Positions 7,991 through 16,315 of a stretch of DNA of 51,711 nt are shown here, in pieces. The DNA is from an uncultured Lachnospiraceae bacterium. Lineage in GTDB: Bacteria; Bacillota_A; Clostridia; Lachnospirales; Lachnospiraceae. The first letter of the stretch is position 1. Each line of letters opens with the position of its first letter. A program made the position numbers and the translations under genes. The stretch is taken from NCBI GenBank assembly GCA_910577835.1, contig CAJTOU010000022.1:3761-55471 (forward strand), given 5' to 3'. The notes beneath the pieces are model-generated. The model searched no databases. It was not told where the DNA came from and worked only from the letters and a program-made list of their open reading frames with translations.

Positions 7991-10262
7991 ACTGGGTAAG
8001 ATATGGAAAAAACGCAGTTTTCTTGTGGCAGTCACTCTTTTGCTACTGATTCATTTATTTCTTTTATGGTATACTTCTCTGCCAAATGAGCAGACGCCGC
8101 CTCTTTCTGCTTACAAGAAGATATGTGCGCAGCTTGTTTCTATGAGTGAAGAAGAAAAAGCAAAGTATATTATGGATTTAAAAGAAACGATTGACGGAGT
8201 GTGTTTTGTTCAGGATATTCTGGCTATGCAGAACTTTCAAAATGAGATGGGAAATATGTTTGCCGAACAGGAGATGGAGAGAAATCCCGGTGTATTTGAA
8301 GCATATTATGACAGTTATCAGTCTGGCAATTATTTGAAATTTACAGATTCTTTGGAGCAGGAGAAAGCATTTGTTGATGAGATTTATGCGGAATGGCAGA
8401 AGGTATACGGGTATGGAGACTATTTGAAATCTATTCAGGAAAATAAAAATGTATTAAGCGGAATTTCGATTTTTGGCGTACAGGAACAAAACAGTTACAG
8501 TGCAAGAAATCTTTTAAAAAGTGCGGCAGATTATGAGGATTTGACAGATGAAACTATTCGGTTTATGCCTTCGCGGGGATTTACCTCTGCCATGCAGAAT
8601 ATATGGACAGATATTCTTTTGTTTCTTTCTGTTATGCTGTTTACTGGCAGTCTGATTACAGAGGAGAAAGAAAAAAAGCTGTTTTTTATTACCAGAAGCA
8701 CAAAAAATGGAATTCTTGGCAGTATTGGAGCAAAGCTTCTGTCGCTTCTTGTGCATTGTATTTTGGTGACAGTTTTATTTTATTTTGTAAGTCTTGTATT
8801 TTTTGGACAAAGCACAGGAGGTTTTCCTTTGAATGCGGGATTGCAGTCGGTCGCTGCTTATATGGAGAGCACTCTTTCTGTCAGCATTTTTGGCTATATC
8901 TGTCTGTCTGTTTTGACAAAGGCTTTTTTGCTGTTTGGAATTGGTACTCTGCTTGTGATTTTCTGTATTTTGTCCCAGATTGCAGCATTGCCATTTCTGA
9001 TTGGTTCTGCAGTTGCAGGAATTAGTATGCTGATGTATTCACTTATTCCGGCGTCATCGCCGTTTGCTGTTTTAAAGTATTTAAATCCGGCAGGACTTAT
9101 GAAAACAGAGAATTTATATGGCGGATATCTTAATTTTAATTTATTTGGGCATCCCATGTCGAGGTTGTCTTTGTCACTTCTGCTGATTGTGGTTTTCTGT
9201 ATTATTGGAACTGCGGGCAGTTTATGGCAGTTTTGCCGGATGCAGGGTTTTGAAATGAAAAAGCTGCGGCTGCCGTTTGCGCTTCCTTTTCAGCCGCATA
9301 TCAATATTCTGCGGCATGAAACATATAAAATTCTGTTTGCGGGGCATGGACTTTTTATTTTTGTATTGTTTTTTGTATTGCTTGGTATTCAAAGCTTTGA
9401 CCAAACCTATCATCCGTCGGTCGGGGAGAGATATTACAAAGATATTATGATGCGGCTGGAGGGGGAAATGACAGAAGAAAAGGAGGAACTGGTTTTGTCT
9501 GAAAAGGAGCGGTATAATCAGGCATTTCAGACGATTGAGGAAATTAACAGGCTCGTAGATACAGGAGAATTAAGCAGGGATGCGGCAGATATTTTGAAAG
9601 CTGAAGCAAATATGACACTTTCCTTTTATCCTGATTTTCAGAGAGTGGAGAAGCAGTACCGGCATATTATGGAAAACGGGGGAGGTTTTGTCTATGATAC
9701 AGGATATCTATATTTGTTTGGAGCATGGCAGGATGTGTTTTCAGTTCATTTTCTGATTTTATCAATTGGAATGATTCTTGCGGTAAGCCGTGTGATGCCT
9801 GTGGAATATCAGACAGGGGCAATGTTTTTGCTGTGTGCGACAAAAACTGGAAAAAGAAAAATTTTTGTAAGAAAGCTTATCGTGTGTATTGGCATGGCAG
9901 TTTTGCTTGCGCTTGTGCCGGTTATCTGTCGTGCAGTCTGTATTGATTCTGTATATCCAATGCAGAGCTTTGGAGCAGGTATACAAAATATTTCCTGTTT
10001 TTCAGATTTTGCAGTAAATATTCCGATTGGGGTATTTATTTTGGGATTTGTATTTTCACAGGTAGCAGCGGTGATTTTCACAGTCTTTGTTACGCTGGCA
10101 TTGTCAGTATGGAGAAAAAACCAGGTACAGACGATATTTTTTGGCTTGGTGATTTTGGGGGTTCCGATGATTTTGAAGCTGCTTGGATTTGAAGCTGCGA
10201 AATGGTTTTCGCTATATCCAATTTATGGGTGGAGTGAAATTTTTTTGCAGGGAATTTTGTAA
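7968..10262 (+). CDS. ABC-2 type permease, two fused halves (module 1)
   Basis: A 764-residue membrane protein, partner of the upstream ATPase. The ATG at 7968 follows AAGGAGG and overlaps the ATPase by 23 bases; the frame opens 18 bases earlier, but that start has no ribosome-binding site. Each half begins with a basic helix and a membrane segment (about 15-37 and 450-475), then a long extracellular helical stretch, then a group of about five membrane segments. So the protein looks like two ABC-2 permease units in tandem. Module 2 encodes two separate proteins (457 and 215 residues) at this position. The substrate is unknown; peptide antibiotics or lipids are common for such sensor-linked systems. 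Confidence 0.85.
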   Translation: MFRLIPFELGKIWKKRSFLVAVTLLLLIHLFLLWYTSLPNEQTPPLSAYKKICAQLVSMSEEEKAKYIMDLKETIDGVCFVQDILAMQNFQNEMGNMFAEQEMERNPGVFEAYYDSYQSGNYLKFTDSLEQEKAFVDEIYAEWQKVYGYGDYLKSIQENKNVLSGISIFGVQEQNSYSARNLLKSAADYEDLTDETIRFMPSRGFTSAMQNIWTDILLFLSVMLFTGSLITEEKEKKLFFITRSTKNGILGSIGAKLLSLLVHCILVTVLFYFVSLVFFGQSTGGFPLNAGLQSVAAYMESTLSVSIFGYICLSVLTKAFLLFGIGTLLVIFCILSQIAALPFLIGSAVAGISMLMYSLIPASSPFAVLKYLNPAGLMKTENLYGGYLNFNLFGHPMSRLSLSLLLIVVFCIIGTAGSLWQFCRMQGFEMKKLRLPFALPFQPHINILRHETYKILFAGHGLFIFVLFFVLLGIQSFDQTYHPSVGERYYKDIMMRLEGEMTEEKEELVLSEKERYNQAFQTIEEINRLVDTGELSRDAADILKAEANMTLSFYPDFQRVEKQYRHIMENGGGFVYDTGYLYLFGAWQDVFSVHFLILSIGMILAVSRVMPVEYQTGAMFLLCATKTGKRKIFVRKLIVCIGMAVLLALVPVICRAVCIDSVYPMQSFGAGIQNISCFSDFAVNIPIGVFILGFVFSQVAAVIFTVFVTLALSVWRKNQVQTIFFGLVILGVPMILKLLGFEAAKWFSLYPIYGWSEIFLQGIL

Positions 10263-10378
10263 AATAGTAGTTTATTAATTTGAAGAAAAAAGGATATTGT
10301 TCAACAAAGAGTATTATGATAAAATATTTATGCTGTATAATATGAAAAATTATCCCTTCTCAAAAACGGTCAATAGAG

Positions 10379-10405
10379 TATAATTATAATTGACTAAAGC
10401 AGTCA
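10379..10405 (+). promoter_or_regulatory. Promoter -10 and inverted repeat of the TetR-ABC operon
   Basis: TATAAT lies at 10379-10384. Just downstream TGACT-N5-AGTCA (10391-10405) forms an inverted repeat immediately before the AGGAGG ribosome-binding site. A repressor bound here would block the promoter, which suits autoregulation by the TetR protein. The -35 box is weak. Confidence 0.5.
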
Positions 10406-10420
10406 GAGGAGGTAATTATT

Positions 10421-11038
10421 ATGAATCCAAAGTTTTATTCTCTTCCAAAAGAAAAGCAACAAAAAATTATAAGCGCCGGATTTCGGGTATTTTCGCAAAA
10501 CTCCTATAAGAAAAGTCCAATGCAGGAAATTGCCGAATGTGCGGGAATCAGCAAATCACTTCTTTTCCATTATTTTCATAATAAGAAGGAATTATATTTG
10601 TTTTTGTGGGACAAAGCCTGTGATATTACGATTCAGTATCTTACAAAATATGCCTGTTATGAATCGTCTGATTTGTTTGAAATGATGGAACGTGGGATGA
10701 AGGCAAAAATTAAGATGATGTATAAATATCCAGATATGACAGGGTTTGTTATAAAAGCATTTTATGAAAGAGATTCGGATATTCAGGTATCTGTACAGGA
10801 AAGCTATCAGAAACATTTCAGTATAAAAGCTCAGACTGCCATTGAACAGGTTAAGCTGGAAGATTTTATTCCCGGTTTAGATTTAAAAATGATGTATCGG
10901 GAAATGTATCTTGCATCAGAGGGATATCTTTGGGAAATTTATCAGCGTCGGGAATCTCTGGATGTTTGCAAGCTGGAAAAGGATTTTGAGGAAATGTTAA
11001 AATTCTGGAAAGACATCTATTTGCGAAAGGAAGAATAG
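10421..11038 (+). CDS. TetR-family transcriptional regulator
   Basis: A 205-residue regulator. The N-terminal HTH spans about residues 10-55 and reads MQEIAECAGISKSLLFHYFHNKKELY, the typical TetR pattern (shown here in family terms: A-G-I-S-K-x-L-L-F-H-Y-F-x-N-K). The rest is helical and hydrophobic and forms the ligand-binding and dimerisation part. It starts behind AGGAGG and is followed 4 bases later by an ABC ATPase gene, so it most likely represses its own three-gene operon until a transported compound is bound. Confidence 0.92.
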   Translation: MNPKFYSLPKEKQQKIISAGFRVFSQNSYKKSPMQEIAECAGISKSLLFHYFHNKKELYLFLWDKACDITIQYLTKYACYESSDLFEMMERGMKAKIKMMYKYPDMTGFVIKAFYERDSDIQVSVQESYQKHFSIKAQTAIEQVKLEDFIPGLDLKMMYREMYLASEGYLWEIYQRRESLDVCKLEKDFEEMLKFWKDIYLRKEE

Positions 11039-11042
11039 TACT

Positions 11043-11915
11043 ATGAATGTAATTCAAACATCTTCTTTGACAAAGTATTACGGTAAGTCAAGAGGAATTA
11101 TTGATATTAACCTCGTTGTGCCGGAGGGAGACTTTTTTGGCTTTATTGGTCCGAACGGCGCAGGAAAAAGTACCACCATTCGCACACTTTTAGGGCTTAT
11201 TGCTCCTACAAGTGGAACAGCAAAACTGTTGGGAAAAGATATACTGAAACAAAAGAAAGAAATTCTTGCTGATATTGGATATATGCCCTCAGAGGCAAAT
11301 TTTTATTCTGGAATGAAAGTACAGGATATTATTCGTTATTCTGCCGAACTTAGAGGAAAAAACTGTCAAACGGAAGCGGGGTGCCTCTGTGACAGATTGG
11401 AGCTGGATACGAAAAAGAAAATCAAAGAATTATCTCTTGGAAACCGCAAAAAAGTATCCATTGTCTGCGCTTTGCAGCATAATCCAAGGCTGTGTATCCT
11501 TGACGAACCCACGAGCGGATTAGACCCTCTGATGCAGCGGGAGTTTTATGCCATTTTGGAAGAACGAAATAAACAGGGGACTACGATATTTCTCTCTTCG
11601 CATGTACTTTCAGAAATACAACGCTACTGCAAACATGCCGCAGTGATTCGTGAAGGAAAAATTCTTATTTCGGACAGCATTGACAGAATGTCACAGACTT
11701 ATGCAAAACGGGTGACAATTAGAGGAATAACTGAAATACCGACGCTCACAGGCATAAAAGATATAAAAACAAGTGGCGATACGATGAATTTTTTATACAG
11801 TGGTGAATTAACTCCTCTTTTACATATGCTCGCAGAGCTTTCTTTAACAGATGTAAATATTTCAGAGCCCGATTTGGAAGAGATATTTATGCATTATTAC
11901 AGAGAGGAAAAATGA
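11043..11915 (+). CDS. ABC transporter ATP-binding protein (TetR operon)
   Basis: A 290-residue ATPase. It has Walker A (FIGPNGAGKSTT), the signature LSLGNRKKVS (a divergent LSxGN form common in drug-export ABC-2 systems), Walker B (LCILDEPTSGLDP) and the switch His (SSHVLSE). The C-terminal 70 residues form the extra domain usual for exporters of this class, with a final LEEIFMHYY. It overlaps the permease gene by 4 bases (ATGA). Export of a toxic compound is inferred from the TetR neighbour. Confidence 0.93.
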   Translation: MNVIQTSSLTKYYGKSRGIIDINLVVPEGDFFGFIGPNGAGKSTTIRTLLGLIAPTSGTAKLLGKDILKQKKEILADIGYMPSEANFYSGMKVQDIIRYSAELRGKNCQTEAGCLCDRLELDTKKKIKELSLGNRKKVSIVCALQHNPRLCILDEPTSGLDPLMQREFYAILEERNKQGTTIFLSSHVLSEIQRYCKHAAVIREGKILISDSIDRMSQTYAKRVTIRGITEIPTLTGIKDIKTSGDTMNFLYSGELTPLLHMLAELSLTDVNISEPDLEEIFMHYYREEK

Positions 11916-12703
11916 ATATGGCGATTTTAAAGAGCGAATTGAGGCAGGGAAGAAATACCTTTTTTATATGGACTGCGGTTATTGCGTTTATGCTTGGGAT
12001 TTGTGTTCTTATCTATCCTGAAATGAAAGGACAGATGAGCGAGATTAGCGGGATGTTTGCTGATATGGGCAGTTTTTCGGCGGCCTTTGGAATGGACAGA
12101 ATTAATTTTGGGGAATTTGCAGGGTTTTTTGGAGTGGAATGCGGAAATATACTTGGCCTTGGTGGTGCTTTTTTTGCAGCTCTGACAGGTATTTCGGCAT
12201 TGGCAAAGGAAGAAAAAGAGCGGACGGCGGAGTTTCTTCTCACGCATCCTGTCAGTCGTAAAAAAATAGTGATGCAGAAATGGTGTGTGGTATTTATACA
12301 GATTACAATCTTAAATCTGGTTATAATTGGGGTTACGGTACTGTCAGCGTTTATTATTGATGAATCACTGGATAAAAAGACCTTTGCGCTTTTGTTTTTT
12401 GCATATTTTATTTTGCAGATAGAAATTTCCGCAGTCTGTTTTGGAATTTCTGCATTTATCAGTCGCAGCGGGTTGGGAATTGGACTGGGAATTGCAGTGT
12501 CGTTTTATTTTTTAAATATTATTTCAAATTTGACGGAAGATGCGAAGTTTTTAAAATACATTACCCCATTTGGATATACAGACGGGGCCGATATTATAAC
12601 AAATGGAAGTATTGAAATAAAGTATTTGTTTGTAGGAGTAATTTTAACGATAATTGGAATATTGGCTGCGTTTTGGAAATATCAAAAAAAAGATATTATA
12701 TAA
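11912..12703 (+). CDS. ABC-2 family permease (TetR operon)
   Basis: A 263-residue membrane protein with about six hydrophobic segments, the first at residues 15-38 and the last at 233-255. Between segments 2 and 3 it has the cytoplasmic coupling stretch KEEKERTAEFLLTHPVSRKKIV, shown in part here as TAEFLLTHPVSR, typical of ABC-2 permeases. Its start codon overlaps the ATPase stop, so the two are coupled. The two genes together make one exporter, presumably a dimer of each. Confidence 0.9.
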   Translation: MNMAILKSELRQGRNTFFIWTAVIAFMLGICVLIYPEMKGQMSEISGMFADMGSFSAAFGMDRINFGEFAGFFGVECGNILGLGGAFFAALTGISALAKEEKERTAEFLLTHPVSRKKIVMQKWCVVFIQITILNLVIIGVTVLSAFIIDESLDKKTFALLFFAYFILQIEISAVCFGISAFISRSGLGIGLGIAVSFYFLNIISNLTEDAKFLKYITPFGYTDGADIITNGSIEIKYLFVGVILTIIGILAAFWKYQKKDII

Positions 12704-12747
12704 AAAATATAATTAAAATTTTAGATTAAATAAGTGAGGACAGTATT

Positions 12748-13215
12748 TTGGAAAATAATTTTTTAAGCTTTAAATGTGCTGGAATAAAAATAGGAGAAAG
12801 ATTTCCAATTGAGTATACAGGACGGGGAGAAAATATTTCTCCAGAGTTTGTGATTTACAATCTTTCTGATAAAGCAAAAACACTTGCCGTTATACTGGAG
12901 GATATGAGTCATCCCATAAAAAATTTCACTCACTGGCTGATATGGAATATTCCTGCCGCTGAAAAAATTATGGAAAATATTCCAGCAGGAAAATCTGTGC
13001 CAGCGCTTGGAGATGCAAAGCAGGGAATTGCCTATGGACTGCATCGTTATGCAGGCCCGAAGCCGCCAAAGGGCACAACACATATCTACCAGTTTACAAT
13101 ATATGCACTTGATTGTATACTTGAATTGAAAGCCAATTCTATGAAAAAAGCTTTTTTAAAAAAAGCAGAAGCGCATATTTTGCAAAAAGGAAGTATTACA
13201 GGCCGGTTTGAATAA
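12748..13215 (+). CDS. YbhB/YbcL family PEBP-like protein
   Basis: A 155-residue cytoplasmic protein of the phosphatidylethanolamine-binding / Raf-kinase-inhibitor-like fold. Visible motifs are ENISPEF near the start, VILEDMSHPIKNFTHWLIWN in the middle, and YAGPKPPKGTTHIYQFTIYAL towards the end (quoted in part), together lining the anion-binding pocket. The usual DPDAP aspartates are replaced by EDMSHP. The start is TTG at 12748, about 7 bases after GTGAGGA. No catalytic role is established for bacterial members. It stands alone between the ABC operon and a deleted tRNA-editing gene. Confidence 0.88.
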   Translation: MENNFLSFKCAGIKIGERFPIEYTGRGENISPEFVIYNLSDKAKTLAVILEDMSHPIKNFTHWLIWNIPAAEKIMENIPAGKSVPALGDAKQGIAYGLHRYAGPKPPKGTTHIYQFTIYALDCILELKANSMKKAFLKKAEAHILQKGSITGRFE

Positions 13216-13258
13216 AACTTTTTATGACCGCAGGTAGATTGATATAGTGAGGTTAGTT

Positions 13259-13537
13259 ATGAAATTAAAGCTATATAAAGGCCGGCCTGAAAATACAGGT
13301 GGGCGGCTGGAAAAATATATGAATCTCACATCTGGTTCTGTAAGCATTATGGGACTAATAAATGATACGAAAAATCATGTGCGTCTTCTGGTGGACGAAG
13401 ATATACTTAAGAGTGAATATTTAGGCTGTCATCCCTGTGTCAATACCTCAAGTCTAAAGATTCGAACAGCGGATGTTTTTGATATTTTTCTAAAAGAAAT
13501 ACATCATGATAAAACGATTGTACATTTAAGTTCATAG
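13259..13537 (+). pseudogene. Internally deleted prolyl-tRNA editing protein (PrdX/YbaK-like)
   Basis: The 92-residue frame joins the first residues of a PrdX-type deacylase (YKGRPENTGGRLEK) directly to its last third (LTSGSVSIMGLINDT, then IDEDILK-like VDEDILKSEYLGCHPCVNTS). Full-length members are about 160-170 residues and hydrolyse Ala-tRNA(Pro). Here the core of the YbaK domain, about 80 residues with most of the pocket, is missing in frame. The join falls at GRLEK/EKYM-type sequence, suggesting deletion between short repeats. The start at ATG 13259 follows GTGAGG; an upstream GTG at 13247 is possible. Conserved tail residues GCHPCVNTSSLK remain. Activity is very unlikely. Confidence 0.75.
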
Positions 13538-13806
13538 ATAAAATAATAAATGAACAAGTAATAGTATTTTTAGAAGGAGTATGCTGGTATTTTCGATGCA
13601 ATAAGCATATCTGGAAGCTTGAAAAGCAATAAATAATATCTGCTGTCTGACAGCTTTACAACGAAAAATAGCTATTTCACATCATACGGGTTTAGTCCGA
13701 TAAAAAAACTTCCGAAGGATAAAATAAGAATAAGCATAAAAGGGTTTATTCACTAAAATAACAAAAAACCACAGTGTTTTATAAAATCTGGAAAGGGGAT
13801 TACACT

Positions 13807-14604
13807 ATGATGACAGTCGGAAGTATTTCGGGAACAAACAATATGCAGAAGGCAGGCTTTGGAGCAAATATGCAGACAGACCCTGTAAGTAAAAGCATTC
13901 AAAATCAGATAGCGAATAAGCAGAAGGAGCTGCAGGAGCTTGCCTCTGATGATAAAATGACGCCGGAAGAAAAAATGAAGAAGCGTCAGGAAATCCAGCA
14001 GGAAATCAACACATTAAATCAGGAGTTAAGACAGCATCAAATAACGCAGAGAAAGGAACAGCAACAAAAGGCAGCTTCTGAAAATACAGCATCAGCAGAA
14101 AGTCAGAAGCCACAGTCCACACAGTCAGGAAAAAAGACCACCGGATTATCATCAGCAGGTATGCAGGCGCTTATTTCCGCAGATTCTTCTGTGAAGCAGT
14201 CAGAGGTTCAGGGCAGCGTATCTGCCCGGATGGAAGGCAGAGCCGGAGTTCTTGAGATAGAGATTAAGCAGGATTCAGGCAGAGGCGGCAGCACAGAAGA
14301 AAAACAGAAGGAGCTTGCAGAAGTTCAGCAGAAAGCACAAGAAGCAGCTTCGGCGCAGATGTCCACACTGGCTGATGCAAATCAGACGATAAAAGAAGCA
14401 GGAGAAGCAGACAGCGAAGAAATCAATAAAGATAAGACAAGTGGTAAAGATGGAATAACAAGTGAGAATAAAAATCAGAAAGTTGAGGGAGAAGATAATA
14501 ATAACATAGAGGAAAATGAAAAAGGCGAAAAAGAGATATCAAAGGATGATGATGCACAACAGGTACAGCAGCTTCAATATACACCAATAGATATCCGTTT
14601 GTAA
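13807..14604 (+). CDS. FlxA-like coiled-coil protein
   Basis: A 265-residue hydrophilic protein. Residues about 25-95 form a coiled coil of the FlxA-like type: SIQNQIANKQKELQELA, then MTPEEKMKKRQEIQQEINTL. The rest is low complexity and very rich in Gln, Lys, Glu and Ser, ending in QYTPIDIRL. There is no signal peptide or membrane segment. The ATG at 13807 follows GGGG by about 10 bases; an earlier frame start at 13774 has no ribosome-binding site. FlxA is flagellum-regulated in E. coli, but no flagellar gene is nearby and the function in Firmicutes is unknown. Confidence 0.7.
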   Translation: MMTVGSISGTNNMQKAGFGANMQTDPVSKSIQNQIANKQKELQELASDDKMTPEEKMKKRQEIQQEINTLNQELRQHQITQRKEQQQKAASENTASAESQKPQSTQSGKKTTGLSSAGMQALISADSSVKQSEVQGSVSARMEGRAGVLEIEIKQDSGRGGSTEEKQKELAEVQQKAQEAASAQMSTLADANQTIKEAGEADSEEINKDKTSGKDGITSENKNQKVEGEDNNNIEENEKGEKEISKDDDAQQVQQLQYTPIDIRL

Positions 14605-14700
14605 AAGCAGAAGGGGGCATACATACGTCTGCTATCCTTTGGCGGGTATCCTGATGTTAGTATATTTGTATTTTAGAAATATTATTTATAAAAAAATCCT

Positions 14701-14729
14701 TTGACTTTTTGTAAAAAATATGTTAAACT
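14701..14729 (+). promoter_or_regulatory. Promoter for the DUF2798 gene
   Basis: TTGACT (14701-14706), a 17-base spacer and TAAACT (14724-14729) lie about 165 bases before the start of the membrane protein, leaving a leader that I could not fold into a known element. Confidence 0.55.
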
Positions 14730-14894
14730 GTCAAATGTATAAAAATTAAATAAAAGATATAAAGTGACATAAACGACACAAGTGGTGCATTGCACATAAA
14801 TCTGATTACGGAACGTATGTTTTTCATCTGTAAGAGTAGAAAGATTGCAATGACTGCTTGTGTTTTTGTTTTGTCAAAAAGGAGGAGATTTAGT

Positions 14895-15485
14895 ATGCCT
14901 AGAAATCAAGTACAAAGAATGTTTTTTGCATTTATAACCGTATTAATCACTGTTCATGCCTATGTGTTTTACAGCTTATATGTAATCAATGGAAGCACAT
15001 TGACGCAGTATGCCAGTCTGATAGACGGAACACAGGTATCGCATGTACTGCAGGCAATCCATATTTTAGGCGGTATTGAAGTATTTGGAAAGCATATACC
15101 TATCTGGGGAGTTGTATTGATTGAATTCTGTCTGGCGTATCTGCTGGAAAATGTAATGGGCAGCCCGTTTTCATTCAAGTTTGCCTGCAAATGCTTTAAT
15201 CCGGAGGAGACACACCCTGTTCTTTTTGAATCTGCTATTATATGCGCGACCGTTGGGCTTATGTGTCCTGCAATGAGCTTTCTTGCAGCTATTTTGTACT
15301 ATCCATACAATACGATGGATTTTAATGTTCTCACACTTTTAGCAAACTGGCTGAAACTGGTATGCTTTAATTTTCCGTTTGCTTTCTTTACACAGTTATT
15401 CTTTATTCAGCCGTTTGTACGCACAATATTTAAAATTGTGTTTCGAAAAGATATTGAGGCTCAAAAAACAGTGGAGTATGAGTAA
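14895..15485 (+). CDS. DUF2798 family membrane protein
   Basis: A 196-residue protein with about four membrane segments (about 9-31, 62-84, 107-130 and 145-170). The start MPRNQVQRMFFAFITVLITV and the later FNFPFAFFTQLFFIQPFVRTIF match small DUF2798 membrane proteins, whose unit is a two-helix motif; here two units are joined. The ATG at 14895 follows AAGGAGGAG. A longer frame from 14790 lacks a ribosome-binding site. A strong terminator follows. Its function is unknown. Confidence 0.75.
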   Translation: MPRNQVQRMFFAFITVLITVHAYVFYSLYVINGSTLTQYASLIDGTQVSHVLQAIHILGGIEVFGKHIPIWGVVLIEFCLAYLLENVMGSPFSFKFACKCFNPEETHPVLFESAIICATVGLMCPAMSFLAAILYYPYNTMDFNVLTLLANWLKLVCFNFPFAFFTQLFFIQPFVRTIFKIVFRKDIEAQKTVEYE

Positions 15486-15508
15486 GCCCTGAAAAATAAA
15501 ATTGTAAA

Positions 15509-15556
15509 AAATATAACAGCTATTGTAAAAAATGACAATGGCTGTTATATTTTTTT
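15509..15556 (+). terminator. Rho-independent terminator after the DUF2798 gene
   Basis: Arms ATATAACAGC-T-ATTGT and ACAAT-G-GCTGTTATAT pair with one wobble, followed by TTTTTT at 15551-15556. Confidence 0.85.
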
Positions 15557-15576
15557 GTCAGTAAAAATTTATATAA

Positions 15577-15626
15577 AGGTACCTTGACAAAATTGAAATC
15601 GCGTATTAAAATATATAAAGGTACCT
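15577..15626 (+). promoter_or_regulatory. MarR-controlled promoter with two AGGTACCT boxes
   Basis: The perfect palindrome AGGTACCT occurs at 15577-15584 and 15619-15626, each within a shared TATAAAGGTACCT. Between them is a promoter: TTGACA at 15584-15589, a 17-base spacer and TAAAAT at 15607-15612. The first box touches the -35 hexamer and the second covers the start-site region, so a repressor on both would shut the promoter. The MarR gene begins at 15660. Confidence 0.8.
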
Positions 15627-15659
15627 AAATAATTAACAATGAAAGGAAATAGAATTACT

Positions 15660-16307
15660 ATGAAAAAACATATAAACGAAGAAGAGAGAAAAGCCCATTA
15701 TGAAGCAGCAGATAAAAATGATAAAATTATTATCAATTTTCGAGATATCCATCATACAATGCATTACCTGTATGAAGGACGGGGAAGCCAGAAACGTATT
15801 CTGATTGTTCTTCTGGAGCTTGGAACAATTACACAGCAGAAGCTTACAGAATATCTTGGTATCAAACCAGGTTCTGCAAGTGAGGTACTTGCAAAATTGG
15901 AAAAGAATCATCTGATTATGCGTACTGCAAGCACAATTGACCGTCGTACTACCGACGTAATACTTACCGAACAGGGGCGTGCCATGGCGGAAGAAGCTGC
16001 GATACAGCGAAAAAAACGGCATGAAGATATGTTTTCCTGTCTGTCGGAAGAGGAAAAAAACACTTTGCTTTCGCTGCTTGAAAAAGTGAATGCTAACTGG
16101 GAAGTACGTTATCATTGTGAAGAAGAGGATTTGCATGACAGACATCCAAGGCATTCGCATGGCAGGCATCCGGAACATCCGCACGACCATGGTGAGGACA
16201 GAAGAGAATGTGACAGAAACTGTCAAGAATGTGAGCATCCCTGCAGACGAGGAGAACATCATCACGGTCATGGACACAAAACACATTATGAAGAAAATGA
16301 GGGATAG
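15660..16307 (+). CDS. MarR-family regulator with His/Cys-rich tail
   Basis: A 215-residue regulator. The winged HTH is at about residues 45-115: ITQQKLTEYLGIKPGSASEV is the recognition region and IDRRTTDVILTEQGR is the wing. The last 55 residues are extraordinary for the family, with about 15 histidines and 4 cysteines (HDRHPRHSHGRHPEHPHDHG, then CDRNCQECEHPC and EHHHGHGHKTH). That suggests metal binding or metal sensing. The ATG at 15660 follows AAAGGA; the frame opens at 15639 without a good site. It is the first gene of an operon with two ABC exporter genes. Autoregulation through the AGGTACCT boxes is inferred. Confidence 0.88.
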   Translation: MKKHINEEERKAHYEAADKNDKIIINFRDIHHTMHYLYEGRGSQKRILIVLLELGTITQQKLTEYLGIKPGSASEVLAKLEKNHLIMRTASTIDRRTTDVILTEQGRAMAEEAAIQRKKRHEDMFSCLSEEEKNTLLSLLEKVNANWEVRYHCEEEDLHDRHPRHSHGRHPEHPHDHGEDRRECDRNCQECEHPCRRGEHHHGHGHKTHYEENEG

Positions 16308-16315
16308 AACAGCCT

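Noticed and set aside
3578..10262. BceRSAB-type bacitracin module
   Set aside because: The kinase has a sizeable extracellular domain and the permease is ABC-2 type with two similar halves, not the FtsX-like BceB with its large loop between segments 7 and 8.
13680..13710. Flagellar sigma factor promoter (TCCGATAA) before the FlxA-like gene
   Set aside because: There is no matching -35 element at the right distance, and no flagellar genes are nearby.
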